From Streptomyces sp. Sge12 (GTDB taxonomy: Bacteria > Actinomycetota > Actinomycetes > Streptomycetales > Streptomycetaceae): a stretch of DNA of 64,000 nt. The notes under the pieces are model-generated. The model saw only the letters and a program-made list of their open reading frames with translations, made no database searches and was not told where the DNA came from. A program made the translations under genes and the position numbers. The stretch covers positions 5,306,501 to 5,370,500 of the forward strand of contig NZ_CP020555.1 of the NCBI RefSeq assembly GCF_002080455.1. Direction: 5' to 3'. Positions 16,280 through 26,231 of this stretch are shown here, piece by piece. Within the stretch, counting starts at the first letter, position 1. Each line of letters begins with the position of its first letter.

Positions 16280-16735
16280 ATGACGGCAGCTCAGGACGGA
16301 CCGCACCCCCCGCAGCGGCTGGGCCTGCTGCTCGCCTGGCACGGCTCGGTCACCCAGACCCGGATGAAGCGGGCGCTGGGCGCGGCCGGGCTCACCCCGC
16401 GGCACGCGATGACACTGATGCACCTGGAGGGCGGCCCCATGGGCCAGCGGGCGCTCGCCGAGCGCCTGGAGGTGGACCCCAGCGTGCTCGTCGGAATCCT
16501 GAACGACCTGGAGGGCGAGGGGCTGGCCGAGCGCCGCCGGGACCCGGCCGACCGCCGCCGTCACAACGTGGCCATCACCGACGCCGGGGAAGCCGCCCTC
16601 CACAAGACGAACACCGCCCTCGACGAGGTCGAGAGCGGCATCTTCGCGGGCCTCTCGGCCGCCGAGCGCGAGCTCCTGCGCGGCCTCCTCGACCGGGTCA
16701 ACACCTCGGCCGAGGACTTCGAGTGCGGCGAGTAG
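16280..16735 (+). CDS. MarR family transcriptional regulator
   Basis: 151 residues, winged-helix dimeric repressor. Seen: the MarR wing DPADRRRHNVAIT (Asp-x-Arg motif, about residues 88-100) and recognition helix in QRALAERLEVDPSVLVGILNDLE. I chose ATG 16280 (MTAAQDG) over ATG 16271 because TACGAT at 16267-16272 overlaps the earlier codon and is rightly placed as a -10 for a leaderless start at 16280. Divergent from doxX, convergent with the MFS pump. Confidence 0.9.
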   Translation: MTAAQDGPHPPQRLGLLLAWHGSVTQTRMKRALGAAGLTPRHAMTLMHLEGGPMGQRALAERLEVDPSVLVGILNDLEGEGLAERRRDPADRRRHNVAITDAGEAALHKTNTALDEVESGIFAGLSAAERELLRGLLDRVNTSAEDFECGE

Positions 16736-16754
16736 CCGCCCGTACGGACACCTT

Positions 16755-18203
16755 CTAGCCGCGCGGGGAACCCGTCACTGCGGTCTGCCCCACCTGCTCC
16801 TCCAGGGTGCGGGCGGTCCGTTCCGCCGTCCCGCGGGCCCAGGTGCCGCTCGTCGCCGCGCCCACGACCAGGACCACCAGCCCGCAGAGCGTGATGATCC
16901 ACCACGCCGGCTGGGCCGCCCCCGAGAAGTCGGAGCCGTTCGCCAGCCCGGCCGCCAGCACGGAGCCGATCACCGCGACGCCCAGGGTGCCGCCGGTCTG
17001 CCGGCTGGTGGAGGCGATGGCTGCCGCGACGCCCGCCTGGGAGCGCGGCATCCCGGACACCGCCGTATTGGTGATCGGCGCGTTCACCATGCCGAAGCCG
17101 AGCCCGAACAGCATGTACCCGGTGAACAGCAGCGGGTTCGACGTCTCGGCCTCGAACAGGGCGAACAGCAGTCCGCTCGCCGCCATCGACACCCCCGCGA
17201 TCAGCAGGCAGATCCGCGGTCCGCGGCTGCCCACCAGCCGCCCGGCCAGCGGGGCGAACAGGACGGTCAGGCCGGCCATCGGCAGCATGTACAGCCCGGC
17301 GTGCAGGGCGCTCAGCCCGCGCACGTCCTGGAGGTACAGCGTGTTCAGGAACAGGAAACCGGCCAGCCCGGCGAACGCGCTGATCGCGATCACCGTCGCT
17401 CCGCTGAAGGGGGCGCTGCGGAAGAACCGGAGATCGATGAGCGGTTCCTTGCAGCGGGGCTCGTGGATCAGCAGCCCCACGAACGAGGCGACCGCCACCA
17501 CCGCGCACCCCATGATCAGTGGCGAGCGCCAGCCGGCGGCCGGAGCCTCGATGATCCCGTACGTCAGGCTGCCCAGCAGGGCGATGACCAGCACCTGGCC
17601 CAGCGGGTCCGGGCGCCGAGGCCGGGCCGCCCGGGACTCCTGGATGTGCCGCAGGGTCAGTGCCAGCGCCGCCAGCCCGATCGGCAGGTTGATCAGGAAG
17701 ATCGAACGCCAGCCCACGGAGTCGACGAGGACGCCGCCGATCAGCGGGCCCGCCGCCATGGAGATGCCCCCGACCGCCCCCCACACACCGATGGCCCGGG
17801 CCCGTTCGGCAGGATCGGTGAAGGTGTTGGTGATGATCGACATCGCCACCGGGTTGAGCATCGCACCGCCCACGGCCTGCACCATGCGGAAGACGATCAG
17901 CCAGTCGAGGCTGGGGGCGAGCGAACAGAGCAGGGAGCCGACGGTGAAGGCCACCAGGCCGGCCACGAACACCTTGCGGCGGCCGATCCGGTCGGCGGTG
18001 GACCCCGCGAGCATCAGCAGCGAGGCCAGGACCAGGGTGTAGGCGTCGATGCTCCACTGCAGCCCCGAGACCGAGGCGTCCAGGTCGCGGCGCATCGAGG
18101 GCAGGGCGACGTTGAGCACGGTGTTGTCGAGGCTGACGATCAGCAGGCTCATGCAGCAGATCGCCAGGACGAGCACGCGCTGCCGGGGACTCGGCTCGAT
18201 CAT
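16755..18203 (-). CDS. MFS transporter, DHA2 (EmrB/QacA) drug-efflux type
   Basis: 482 residues with 14 hydrophobic segments. Seen: motif A region GSTADRIGRRKVFVAG after segment 2, the family start motif SLDNTVLNVALPSM in segment 1, and motif C-like GPLIGGVLVDSVGWRSIF in segment 5. Proton-coupled export of drugs or metabolites is the usual role; substrate unknown. Start ATG 18203 with a -10 TAGCAT six bases upstream, predicting a leaderless mRNA. Only 20 bp from the convergent marR gene, so the MarR may also matter here, though no shared operator is evident. Confidence 0.92.
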   Translation of the reverse strand: MIEPSPRQRVLVLAICCMSLLIVSLDNTVLNVALPSMRRDLDASVSGLQWSIDAYTLVLASLLMLAGSTADRIGRRKVFVAGLVAFTVGSLLCSLAPSLDWLIVFRMVQAVGGAMLNPVAMSIITNTFTDPAERARAIGVWGAVGGISMAAGPLIGGVLVDSVGWRSIFLINLPIGLAALALTLRHIQESRAARPRRPDPLGQVLVIALLGSLTYGIIEAPAAGWRSPLIMGCAVVAVASFVGLLIHEPRCKEPLIDLRFFRSAPFSGATVIAISAFAGLAGFLFLNTLYLQDVRGLSALHAGLYMLPMAGLTVLFAPLAGRLVGSRGPRICLLIAGVSMAASGLLFALFEAETSNPLLFTGYMLFGLGFGMVNAPITNTAVSGMPRSQAGVAAAIASTSRQTGGTLGVAVIGSVLAAGLANGSDFSGAAQPAWWIITLCGLVVLVVGAATSGTWARGTAERTARTLEEQVGQTAVTGSPRG

Positions 18204-18209
18204 GCGCCG

Positions 18210-18215
18210 ATGCTA
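18210..18215 (-). promoter_or_regulatory. -10 box of the MFS gene (leaderless)
   Basis: TAGCAT on the minus strand ends six bases before ATG 18203. Confidence 0.5.
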
Positions 18216-18242
18216 CGTCCGCCCCACCCCCTCGGCATGCGG

Positions 18243-18248
18243 GACAAT
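18243..18248 (+). promoter_or_regulatory. -10 box of dusB (leaderless)
   Basis: GACAAT ends six bases before ATG 18255, in the same GGGACAATGGGC context as recO. Confidence 0.45.
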
Positions 18249-18254
18249 GGGCGG

Positions 18255-19397
18255 ATGACCACGCTCCCTCCGCCCCTCGCGATCGGCCCGCACACCGTGA
18301 CGCCCCCGGTGGTGCTCGCGCCCATGGCCGGTATCACCAATGCCCCGTTCCGTACCCTCTGCCGGGAGTTCTCGGGCGGCAAGGGGCTGTTCGTGAGCGA
18401 GATGATCACGACCCGCGCCCTGGTCGAGCGCAACGAGAAGACCATGCAGCTGATCCACTTCGACGAGTCCGAGAAGCCCCGCTCGATTCAGCTGTACGGG
18501 GTGGACCCGGTCACGGTCGGCAAGGCGGTCCGCATGATCGTCGAAGAGGACCGCGCCGACCACATCGACCTCAACTTCGGCTGCCCGGTCCCCAAGGTCA
18601 CCCGCAAGGGCGGCGGATCGGCCCTGCCCTACAAGCGCAACCTGCTCCGGGCGATCCTGCGCGAGGCGGTCGCCGGGGCCGGCGACCTGCCGGTCACCAT
18701 GAAGATGCGCAAGGGCATCAACGACGAGCACCTCACCTACCTCGACGCGGGCCGGATCGCCGTCGAGGAGGGGGTCACCGCCATAGCCCTGCACGGCCGG
18801 ACCACCGCCCAGCACTACGGCGGCACCGCCGACTGGGACGCCATCGCGCGGCTCAAGGAGCACGTGCCGGAGATCCCGGTGCTCGGCAACGGCGACATCT
18901 GGTGCGCGGAGGACGCGCTGCGCATGGTCCGCGAGACCGGCTGCGACGGCGTGGTCGTGGGCCGCGGCTGCCTGGGGCGGCCGTGGCTGTTCAACGACCT
19001 GGTGGCGGCCTTCGAAGGACGGCCCGAGGACTTCCACAAGCCCACCCTGCGCGAGGTCGCGGCGAGCATGCACCGCCACGCGCAGCTGCTGGGGGAGTGG
19101 ATCGGCGACGAGGCGCGCGGGGTGATCGACTTCCGTAAGCACGTGGCCTGGTACCTCAAGGGCTTCGCGGTGGGCTCCGAGATGCGGCAGAAGCTCGCGG
19201 TCACCTCTTCCCTCGCCGAACTGGACGCTCATCTGAGCGAGCTCGACCTGGACCAGGCGTGGCCCGAGAGCGCCGACGGCCCGCGTGGTCGGACGTCCGG
19301 AAACAACCGAGTTGTCCTGCCGGACGGCTGGCTGAAGGACCCGTACGACTGCGCGGGCGTGAGCGAGGACGCAGAACTGGACACCTCCGGAGGCTGA
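18255..19397 (+). CDS. dusB: tRNA-dihydrouridine synthase
   Basis: 380 residues. FMN- and NADPH-dependent reduction of uridines in tRNA D-loops. Seen: APMAGITN near the N-terminus, the catalytic Cys in NFGCPVPKVTRKGGG (about residue 110), HGRTTAQ, and the flavin-binding GNGDI and VVGRGCLGRPW stretches. The C-terminal 90 residues form the helical tRNA-binding domain. Start ATG 18255. Which Dus class is an inference from overall similarity to DusB. Confidence 0.94.
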   Translation: MTTLPPPLAIGPHTVTPPVVLAPMAGITNAPFRTLCREFSGGKGLFVSEMITTRALVERNEKTMQLIHFDESEKPRSIQLYGVDPVTVGKAVRMIVEEDRADHIDLNFGCPVPKVTRKGGGSALPYKRNLLRAILREAVAGAGDLPVTMKMRKGINDEHLTYLDAGRIAVEEGVTAIALHGRTTAQHYGGTADWDAIARLKEHVPEIPVLGNGDIWCAEDALRMVRETGCDGVVVGRGCLGRPWLFNDLVAAFEGRPEDFHKPTLREVAASMHRHAQLLGEWIGDEARGVIDFRKHVAWYLKGFAVGSEMRQKLAVTSSLAELDAHLSELDLDQAWPESADGPRGRTSGNNRVVLPDGWLKDPYDCAGVSEDAELDTSGG

Positions 19398-19483
19398 CAA
19401 ATCGCCCTCCGTGGCGCGTGATATACGCCACGCATGGGAAGGGTTTCGCTCAGATGAGCAGCTAAATCACGGGTAAGACTTTC

Positions 19484-19510
19484 AAAGGGTGGCACTGGGT
19501 GCCACCCTTT
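19484..19510 (+). terminator. Terminator after dusB
   Basis: 11-bp perfect stem AAAGGGTGGCA/TGCCACCCTTT with a five-base loop, ending in TTT. Confidence 0.85.
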
Positions 19511-19761
19511 GTGCGTTCAACACTTGAACACAAATGTATCGATGATCGCTCATCCGAGCGTGATCAGGCCTCAGGGGCCCCCTCATCCTTCGGGATGTGA
19601 ACGCTGATCCGGCTTTCTGATTACCCATGAGTTACTTTCGATCTGCTGGCGCACGGGTGGTTACAGCCGTATGACGACCAAGTGGACGTACCCAGAAGCC
19701 TTCGATCTGGGTATGTTCCTGGCCGTCAGGGCAGCCACCGAGCCTCGAGGAGTCGAGACCC
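19511..19761 (+). promoter_or_regulatory. ppdK upstream region with palindrome
   Basis: 250 bp without a convincing gene. Contains the palindrome GTTCAACACTTGAAC (19515-19529, 6-3-6) and an AT-rich stretch to about 19660. The ppdK ribosome binding site CGAGGAG is at 19746-19752. A 104-codon frame starting at 19671 overlaps ppdK out of frame and is judged a shadow. Confidence 0.4.
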
Positions 19762-22470
<2,709 letters not shown>

Positions 22471-22499
22471 CCCCTGGGCCGCCAAGGGCCCCATAGACC

Positions 22500-22550
22500 G
22501 CGCCTGTCCCCGGGTTCCCTGACTGCCCGGGGGCGGGCGCGCCTATTTTT
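22500..22550 (+). terminator. Terminator after ppdK
   Basis: 15-bp stem (22500-22514 with 22526-22540; two G-U pairs), followed shortly by ATTTTT. Confidence 0.85.
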
Positions 22551-22854
22551 GTTGTTCAACAAATCTTTACGCCAGCAGGCGGTGGACGGATCCCCACCCG
22601 TCCACCGCCGCTGTCATTCTGCCGGGCACGTCGGCGCTTCCCGGTGCGACCGACCGCCAGGCCCCGCAAAGCCCCCCACGGCCTTCGCGGAGCGTTTCGG
22701 TCGCACCGGAGTGTGCCCGGCGGAGTACAGGATTTCGGTTGTCACGCCCCTGCCGAAAGGGGTTTCAACTGTGGCCGAAAGGGCGTGGTGACCACGTGTG
22801 ACGGCGTGCATACTCATGGAGCGGGGGGATTGCGGTTGCACAGGTGGGGGTTCG
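22551..22854 (+). other. Intergenic region before ArsR-like gene
   Basis: About 300 bp. Begins with the palindrome TTGTTGTTCAACAA. It then has a second hairpin (12-bp stem, 22578-22589 with 22598-22609) and an AT-richer stretch near 22720-22840 likely to hold the promoter. No ORF with coding bias apart from the 5' extension of the next gene. Confidence 0.4.
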
Positions 22855-23856
22855 GTGCTGCGTATCCATTTCACTGGAGTGGACCTGGCACGCGTACGGA
22901 TGGCAGGGCGTCCCGATGCGTTGTGGGAAACGATTCTGAGCTTTCACCGCTTAAGAGACCGGCGCGATGCCCGGTTGTTCGGTGAATGGCGTACGGAAAC
23001 CCGGAGCAGGTTGAATAGTGAAACACGTACGCTCGGTATGCTCATACCGAGTCGTGGTTATTTCCCCGATTTCCTGACCCCTGTGGAGGGGCAGTACGGG
23101 TGGGACGTGGGCCTCGACGCGCTGCGCGGGATCCGTCCCGAGCGCATGCGGCGCGAGCTGCAGCTGCTGGGCGCCGGTGCGCCGATGGCGCCGCGGCTCC
23201 GGGAGTTCATGGACGACGAGGGCGGCAAACAGCTGCCGCGGCTCATGGGAGAACTGCGCGCCTACCACCGGGCGGCCGTGGAGCCGTACTGGACGCACAT
23301 CCAGGCCCAGATCGAGGCCGAGCGGGCCGCGCGCGGCCGGGCCCTGCTGGACGGGGGCGCGGACGAACTGCTGTCCTCGCTGCCGCCGATGCTGCGCTGG
23401 CGGGCGCCGGTGCTCGAGTGCGACTACCCGGTGGACCGTGACGTACGGCTGCGGGGGCGCGGGCTGCTGCTCCAGCCGTCCTTCTTCTGCCGGCGCACGG
23501 CGGTGACCCTGCACGATCCGGAGCTGCCGCCGGTGCTGGTCTACCCGGCCGCGGCGCAGCTGGCCTCGGCGCCCGCGGGGGGCGAGTCGGCCCGGCCCGT
23601 GGAGGAGCAGCGCCAGCGCACGCTGGGCAAGCTGGTCGGGCACACCCGCTCGGTGGTGCTGCGGGCCATAGGGGACGGCGCGACCACCAGCGAGCTGGCC
23701 CGCCGGGCCGGGGTCTCGCTGGCCTCGGCGAGCCAGCACGCCTGCGTGATGCGGGAGGCGGGGCTGGTGACCACGCTGCGGCGGGGGAACGCGGTGCTGC
23801 ACACCGTGACGCCGCTGGGGGCTGCGCTGCTGAAGGGTGGGGCCGTCGCGTCGTGA
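22855..23856 (+). CDS. ArsR-like winged-helix transcriptional regulator (DUF5937-type)
   Basis: 333 residues. Seen: a long N-terminal region (about 1-250, beginning VLRIHFTGVDLARVR) of the kind found in many Streptomyces regulators, with a C-terminal winged helix-turn-helix: TTSELARRAGVSLASASQH (about residues 285-303), then VMREAGLVTTLRRGNAVLH as wing. The start is GTG 22855 because the family begins with LRIHFT; an in-frame ATG at 22798 adds a Cys/Gly-rich stretch unlike coding sequence. Effector and targets unknown. Convergent with the PhoX-like gene. Confidence 0.82.
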   Translation: MLRIHFTGVDLARVRMAGRPDALWETILSFHRLRDRRDARLFGEWRTETRSRLNSETRTLGMLIPSRGYFPDFLTPVEGQYGWDVGLDALRGIRPERMRRELQLLGAGAPMAPRLREFMDDEGGKQLPRLMGELRAYHRAAVEPYWTHIQAQIEAERAARGRALLDGGADELLSSLPPMLRWRAPVLECDYPVDRDVRLRGRGLLLQPSFFCRRTAVTLHDPELPPVLVYPAAAQLASAPAGGESARPVEEQRQRTLGKLVGHTRSVVLRAIGDGATTSELARRAGVSLASASQHACVMREAGLVTTLRRGNAVLHTVTPLGAALLKGGAVAS

Positions 23857-23862
23857 ACGGGG

Positions 23863-23899
23863 CCGCGCCCCGGCGGGGTTCGTACCCGTCGGGGCGCGG
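23863..23899 (+). terminator. Terminator between convergent ArsR-like and PhoX-like genes
   Basis: 15-bp stem (23863-23877 with 23885-23899, one G-U pair) with a seven-base loop. Confidence 0.75.
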
Positions 23900-23926
23900 T
23901 CGGTCGTGCGGGTGCGGCGCCGCTGC

Positions 23927-23975
23927 GGGGGCGCTGCCCCCGAACCCCCGCGCCTCAAACGCCGGCGGGGCTGGA
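23927..23975. repeat. Streptomyces-type interspersed intergenic repeat
   Basis: A GGGGGCGCTGCCCCC hairpin followed by GAACCCCCGCGCCTCAAACG and CCGGCGGGGCTGGA. I recognise this arrangement from many Streptomyces intergenic regions. It sits eight bases from the stop codon of the PhoX-like gene. A related, shortened copy appears inside a coding gene at 29485-29519. Confidence 0.6.
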
Positions 23976-23982
23976 GGGGCGG

Positions 23983-25143
23983 TCAGGTGCGGAAGGGTCC
24001 TGTTACCTCGTAGGTGATGCCGCCGGACGAGCTGCCGCTCGTGCCGCGCTGGCTGGAGAAGTAGAGGCGGTTGCCGGCGGGCGAGAAGGCCGGGCCGGTG
24101 ATCTCCGAGGAGGACTGGCCGGTGATCCGCAGGAAGGGCGCGACCACGTCGTCCGGGGTGATCACGCAGATCTCCATGTTGCCGCCGTCCTCGGCCACGT
24201 ACAGGTCGCCGAACGAGGACCCGGTGACGTTGTCCACGCCGGTCAGCGGGGCCGCTCCGCCGGGCACGAGCGAGTCGTCGTAGGCCAGCTCGTACGTGTT
24301 GTTCGTGAGGTTGAGCTGCCAGACCCGGTTGTCGCCCTTGGTGGTGAACCAGACGGTGTCGTTCGCGTAGTGGCAGCCCTCGCCGCCGTTGAACTTCTTC
24401 GAACCGGACACCTGGCTGCGGGTCGCGGTCGGCGAGCCGTCCGGGTCGGGGACATTGGCCCAGGTGAAGGAGCCGGAGGTGGCGGTGCCCGCCTTCAGCA
24501 CCTGGAGGGTGCCGGAGGAGAGGTTGCCCCAGGTGGTCGGGACGAACCGGTAGAAGCAGCCGCTCGTCTCGTCCTCGGTCAGGTAGATGACCTTCCGCAC
24601 GGGGTCGGCGGCGGCCGCCTCGTGCTTGAAGCGACCCATCGCCGGGCGCTGGACGGCCGCGTTCACCCCGTACGGGTCGGTCTCGTAGACGAAGCCGCGG
24701 TCGACCTCCTCGCAGGACAGCCAGGTGTTCCAGGGGGTCTTGCCGCCCGCGCAGTTCTGCCGGGTGTCGGAGAGGATCCGGTGGGCGCCGATGACGGTGC
24801 CGGAGGAGTTGAACCGCACGGCGCTCGCGCCGCCGGAAGGGTTGATCTCCGAGTTGGAGACGTAGATCCAGCCCGAGCCGTCGACGAAACACGCCCCGCC
24901 GTCGGGGGCGCTGTGCCAGGTGTACGAGGTGCCGCTCACGGTCTGGCCCGAGCGGGCGATGACCCGGCTGGTGAAGCCGCTGGGGAGCATGATGCCGTTG
25001 GCGTCGGCCGCGCCGAGCGCCCCGTAGGGACCGGCTCCGGGCTGGGCGGGGGCGGCGTAGGCGGCCCCGTGCATCAACGTGCCGCCGAAGGCGGCAGCAG
25101 ACGAACCGATCACCGCACCACGCAGGAAGGTACGACGTTCCAC
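23983..25143 (-). CDS. Tat-exported PhoX-like (DUF839) protein
   Basis: 386 residues. Seen: twin-arginine signal RRTFLRGAVIG near the N-terminus with a hydrophobic stretch and AYAAPA cleavage region, then a beta-propeller-like body with repeated short strands and the motifs SCEEVDRG, FKHEAAA and YLTEDE that resemble the PhoX/DUF839 phosphatase fold. Relatives bind calcium and iron and hydrolyse phosphomonoesters; activity here is inferred only. The start is GTG 25143, five bases after AGGAG; the frame is open much further up but without signal-like sequence. No clear Pho box seen upstream. Confidence 0.85.
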   Translation of the reverse strand: MERRTFLRGAVIGSSAAAFGGTLMHGAAYAAPAQPGAGPYGALGAADANGIMLPSGFTSRVIARSGQTVSGTSYTWHSAPDGGACFVDGSGWIYVSNSEINPSGGASAVRFNSSGTVIGAHRILSDTRQNCAGGKTPWNTWLSCEEVDRGFVYETDPYGVNAAVQRPAMGRFKHEAAAADPVRKVIYLTEDETSGCFYRFVPTTWGNLSSGTLQVLKAGTATSGSFTWANVPDPDGSPTATRSQVSGSKKFNGGEGCHYANDTVWFTTKGDNRVWQLNLTNNTYELAYDDSLVPGGAAPLTGVDNVTGSSFGDLYVAEDGGNMEICVITPDDVVAPFLRITGQSSSEITGPAFSPAGNRLYFSSQRGTSGSSSGGITYEVTGPFRT

Positions 25144-25469
25144 GGTCACTCCTGTGGGAGGAAGGCCCCGCGGCCGGTCGGACGCGGGGTCGCACGCGTC
25201 GAGGAACCTAGGAGGCGCCAGTTGACGTGGCGCCAACTCCTCATGACGCACGAGCGACCGCTCGGGGGTCAATCCTTCGGCGGCGCCGCGTCGTGGGGCC
25301 GGGGAGGACGCGTGGGGAGGACGGTGGAGCTGCGCCCGGTGGCGCCCGCCCGACCTGCGGTTTCGCGGTCCGGAAAGAAAAAGGGAAAAAAGTTTGCGGG
25401 GAGCGATGAGTTTCCCGGGGACCCGCGGTCTACCTCTCGAAAACACCGCGCGAGAGAAGAGAGACCCCG
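25144..25469. other. Divergent region between PhoX-like and VOC genes
   Basis: 326 bp. Contains two GGCGCCA copies 14 bp apart (25211 and 25225) and an unusual purine run (AAAGAAAAAGGGAAAAAA, about 25375-25392). The latter is exceptionally A-rich for this genome and precedes the VOC gene. No coding sequence seen. Confidence 0.4.
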
Positions 25470-25877
25470 ATGTCCGCCACCATGATCTTCGTCAACCTGC
25501 CGGTCAAGGACCTGGAGGCCAGCAAGGCGTTCTGGAGCAAGCTGGGCTACTCCTTCAACGCCCAGTTCACCGACGAGAACTGCGCCTCGATGGTCATCAG
25601 CGACACCATCGTGGCCATGCTCCTCGCCGAGGACCGCTACAAGGACTTCACCCACAAGGAGATCGCGGACGCGACGAAGACGTCCGAGGTGCTGATCTGT
25701 CTGAGCGCCGAGAGCCGCACCGCGGTCGACGAGCTGGTGGACGGGGCCCTGGCCGCCGGCGCCACCGAACCCCGTCCCGCCCAGGACCACGGCGTCATGT
25801 ACGGCCGCGCCTTCGACGACCTGGACGGTCACACCTGGGAGATCATGTGGATGGACCCGTCGATGGTCCAGAGCTGA
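25470..25877 (+). CDS. VOC (glyoxalase/bleomycin-resistance fold) family protein
   Basis: 135 residues: one pair of betaalphabetabetabeta modules, the usual size. Seen: IFVNLPVKDLEASKAFW at the N-terminus and GRAFDDLDGHTWEIMWMD at the C-terminus, where family metal ligands lie. Start ATG 25470 with a purine-rich GAGAGAAGAGAG upstream. Substrate unknown; the fold covers isomerases, dioxygenases and resistance proteins. Convergent with nirD, 21 bp between stops. Confidence 0.88.
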   Translation: MSATMIFVNLPVKDLEASKAFWSKLGYSFNAQFTDENCASMVISDTIVAMLLAEDRYKDFTHKEIADATKTSEVLICLSAESRTAVDELVDGALAAGATEPRPAQDHGVMYGRAFDDLDGHTWEIMWMDPSMVQS

Positions 25878-25898
25878 CGACGACACCGCCACCCGCGG

Positions 25899-26231
25899 TC
25901 ACGAGGTCGCGGCGGTCCGCACCGGGTAGGTCCGCACCGCCGTCTCCTCGTCGTCCAGGCAGCGCCCCGACTCCAGGTCGAAGCGCTGCTTGAGCAGCGG
26001 GGAGGCCACGAAGGGCCGGCCCCCCGCCGTCCCCACCAGCCCGCGCGAGAGCACGTGCGCCCCGGTGAAGGGGTCCTGGTTGCCGATCGCGTACGGGCGC
26101 CCCGCGCGGTCGAGGAACACCGCGGCCTGGCTGCCGTCCGGCAGCAGCGCCGCGACCCCGCGCCCGGGGATCAGCGAGGACAGCTCGCACACCGTCAGCC
26201 AGCCCTGCGCAACCTGCAGTTCCACGGTCAT
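25899..26231 (-). CDS. nirD: Nitrite reductase (NADH) small subunit NirD
   Basis: 110 residues with a Rieske-like fold. Seen: LTVCELSSLIPGRGVAALL and NQDPFTGAHVLSRGLVG, matching the NirD pattern where the Rieske Cys-His ligands are lost (N-Q-D-P-F in place of the first Cys-x-His). So it carries no 2Fe-2S cluster, as expected for NirD. The start overlaps the nirB stop by four bases (ATGA). Last gene of the nitrite reductase operon. Confidence 0.93.
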   Translation of the reverse strand: MTVELQVAQGWLTVCELSSLIPGRGVAALLPDGSQAAVFLDRAGRPYAIGNQDPFTGAHVLSRGLVGTAGGRPFVASPLLKQRFDLESGRCLDDEETAVRTYPVRTAATS

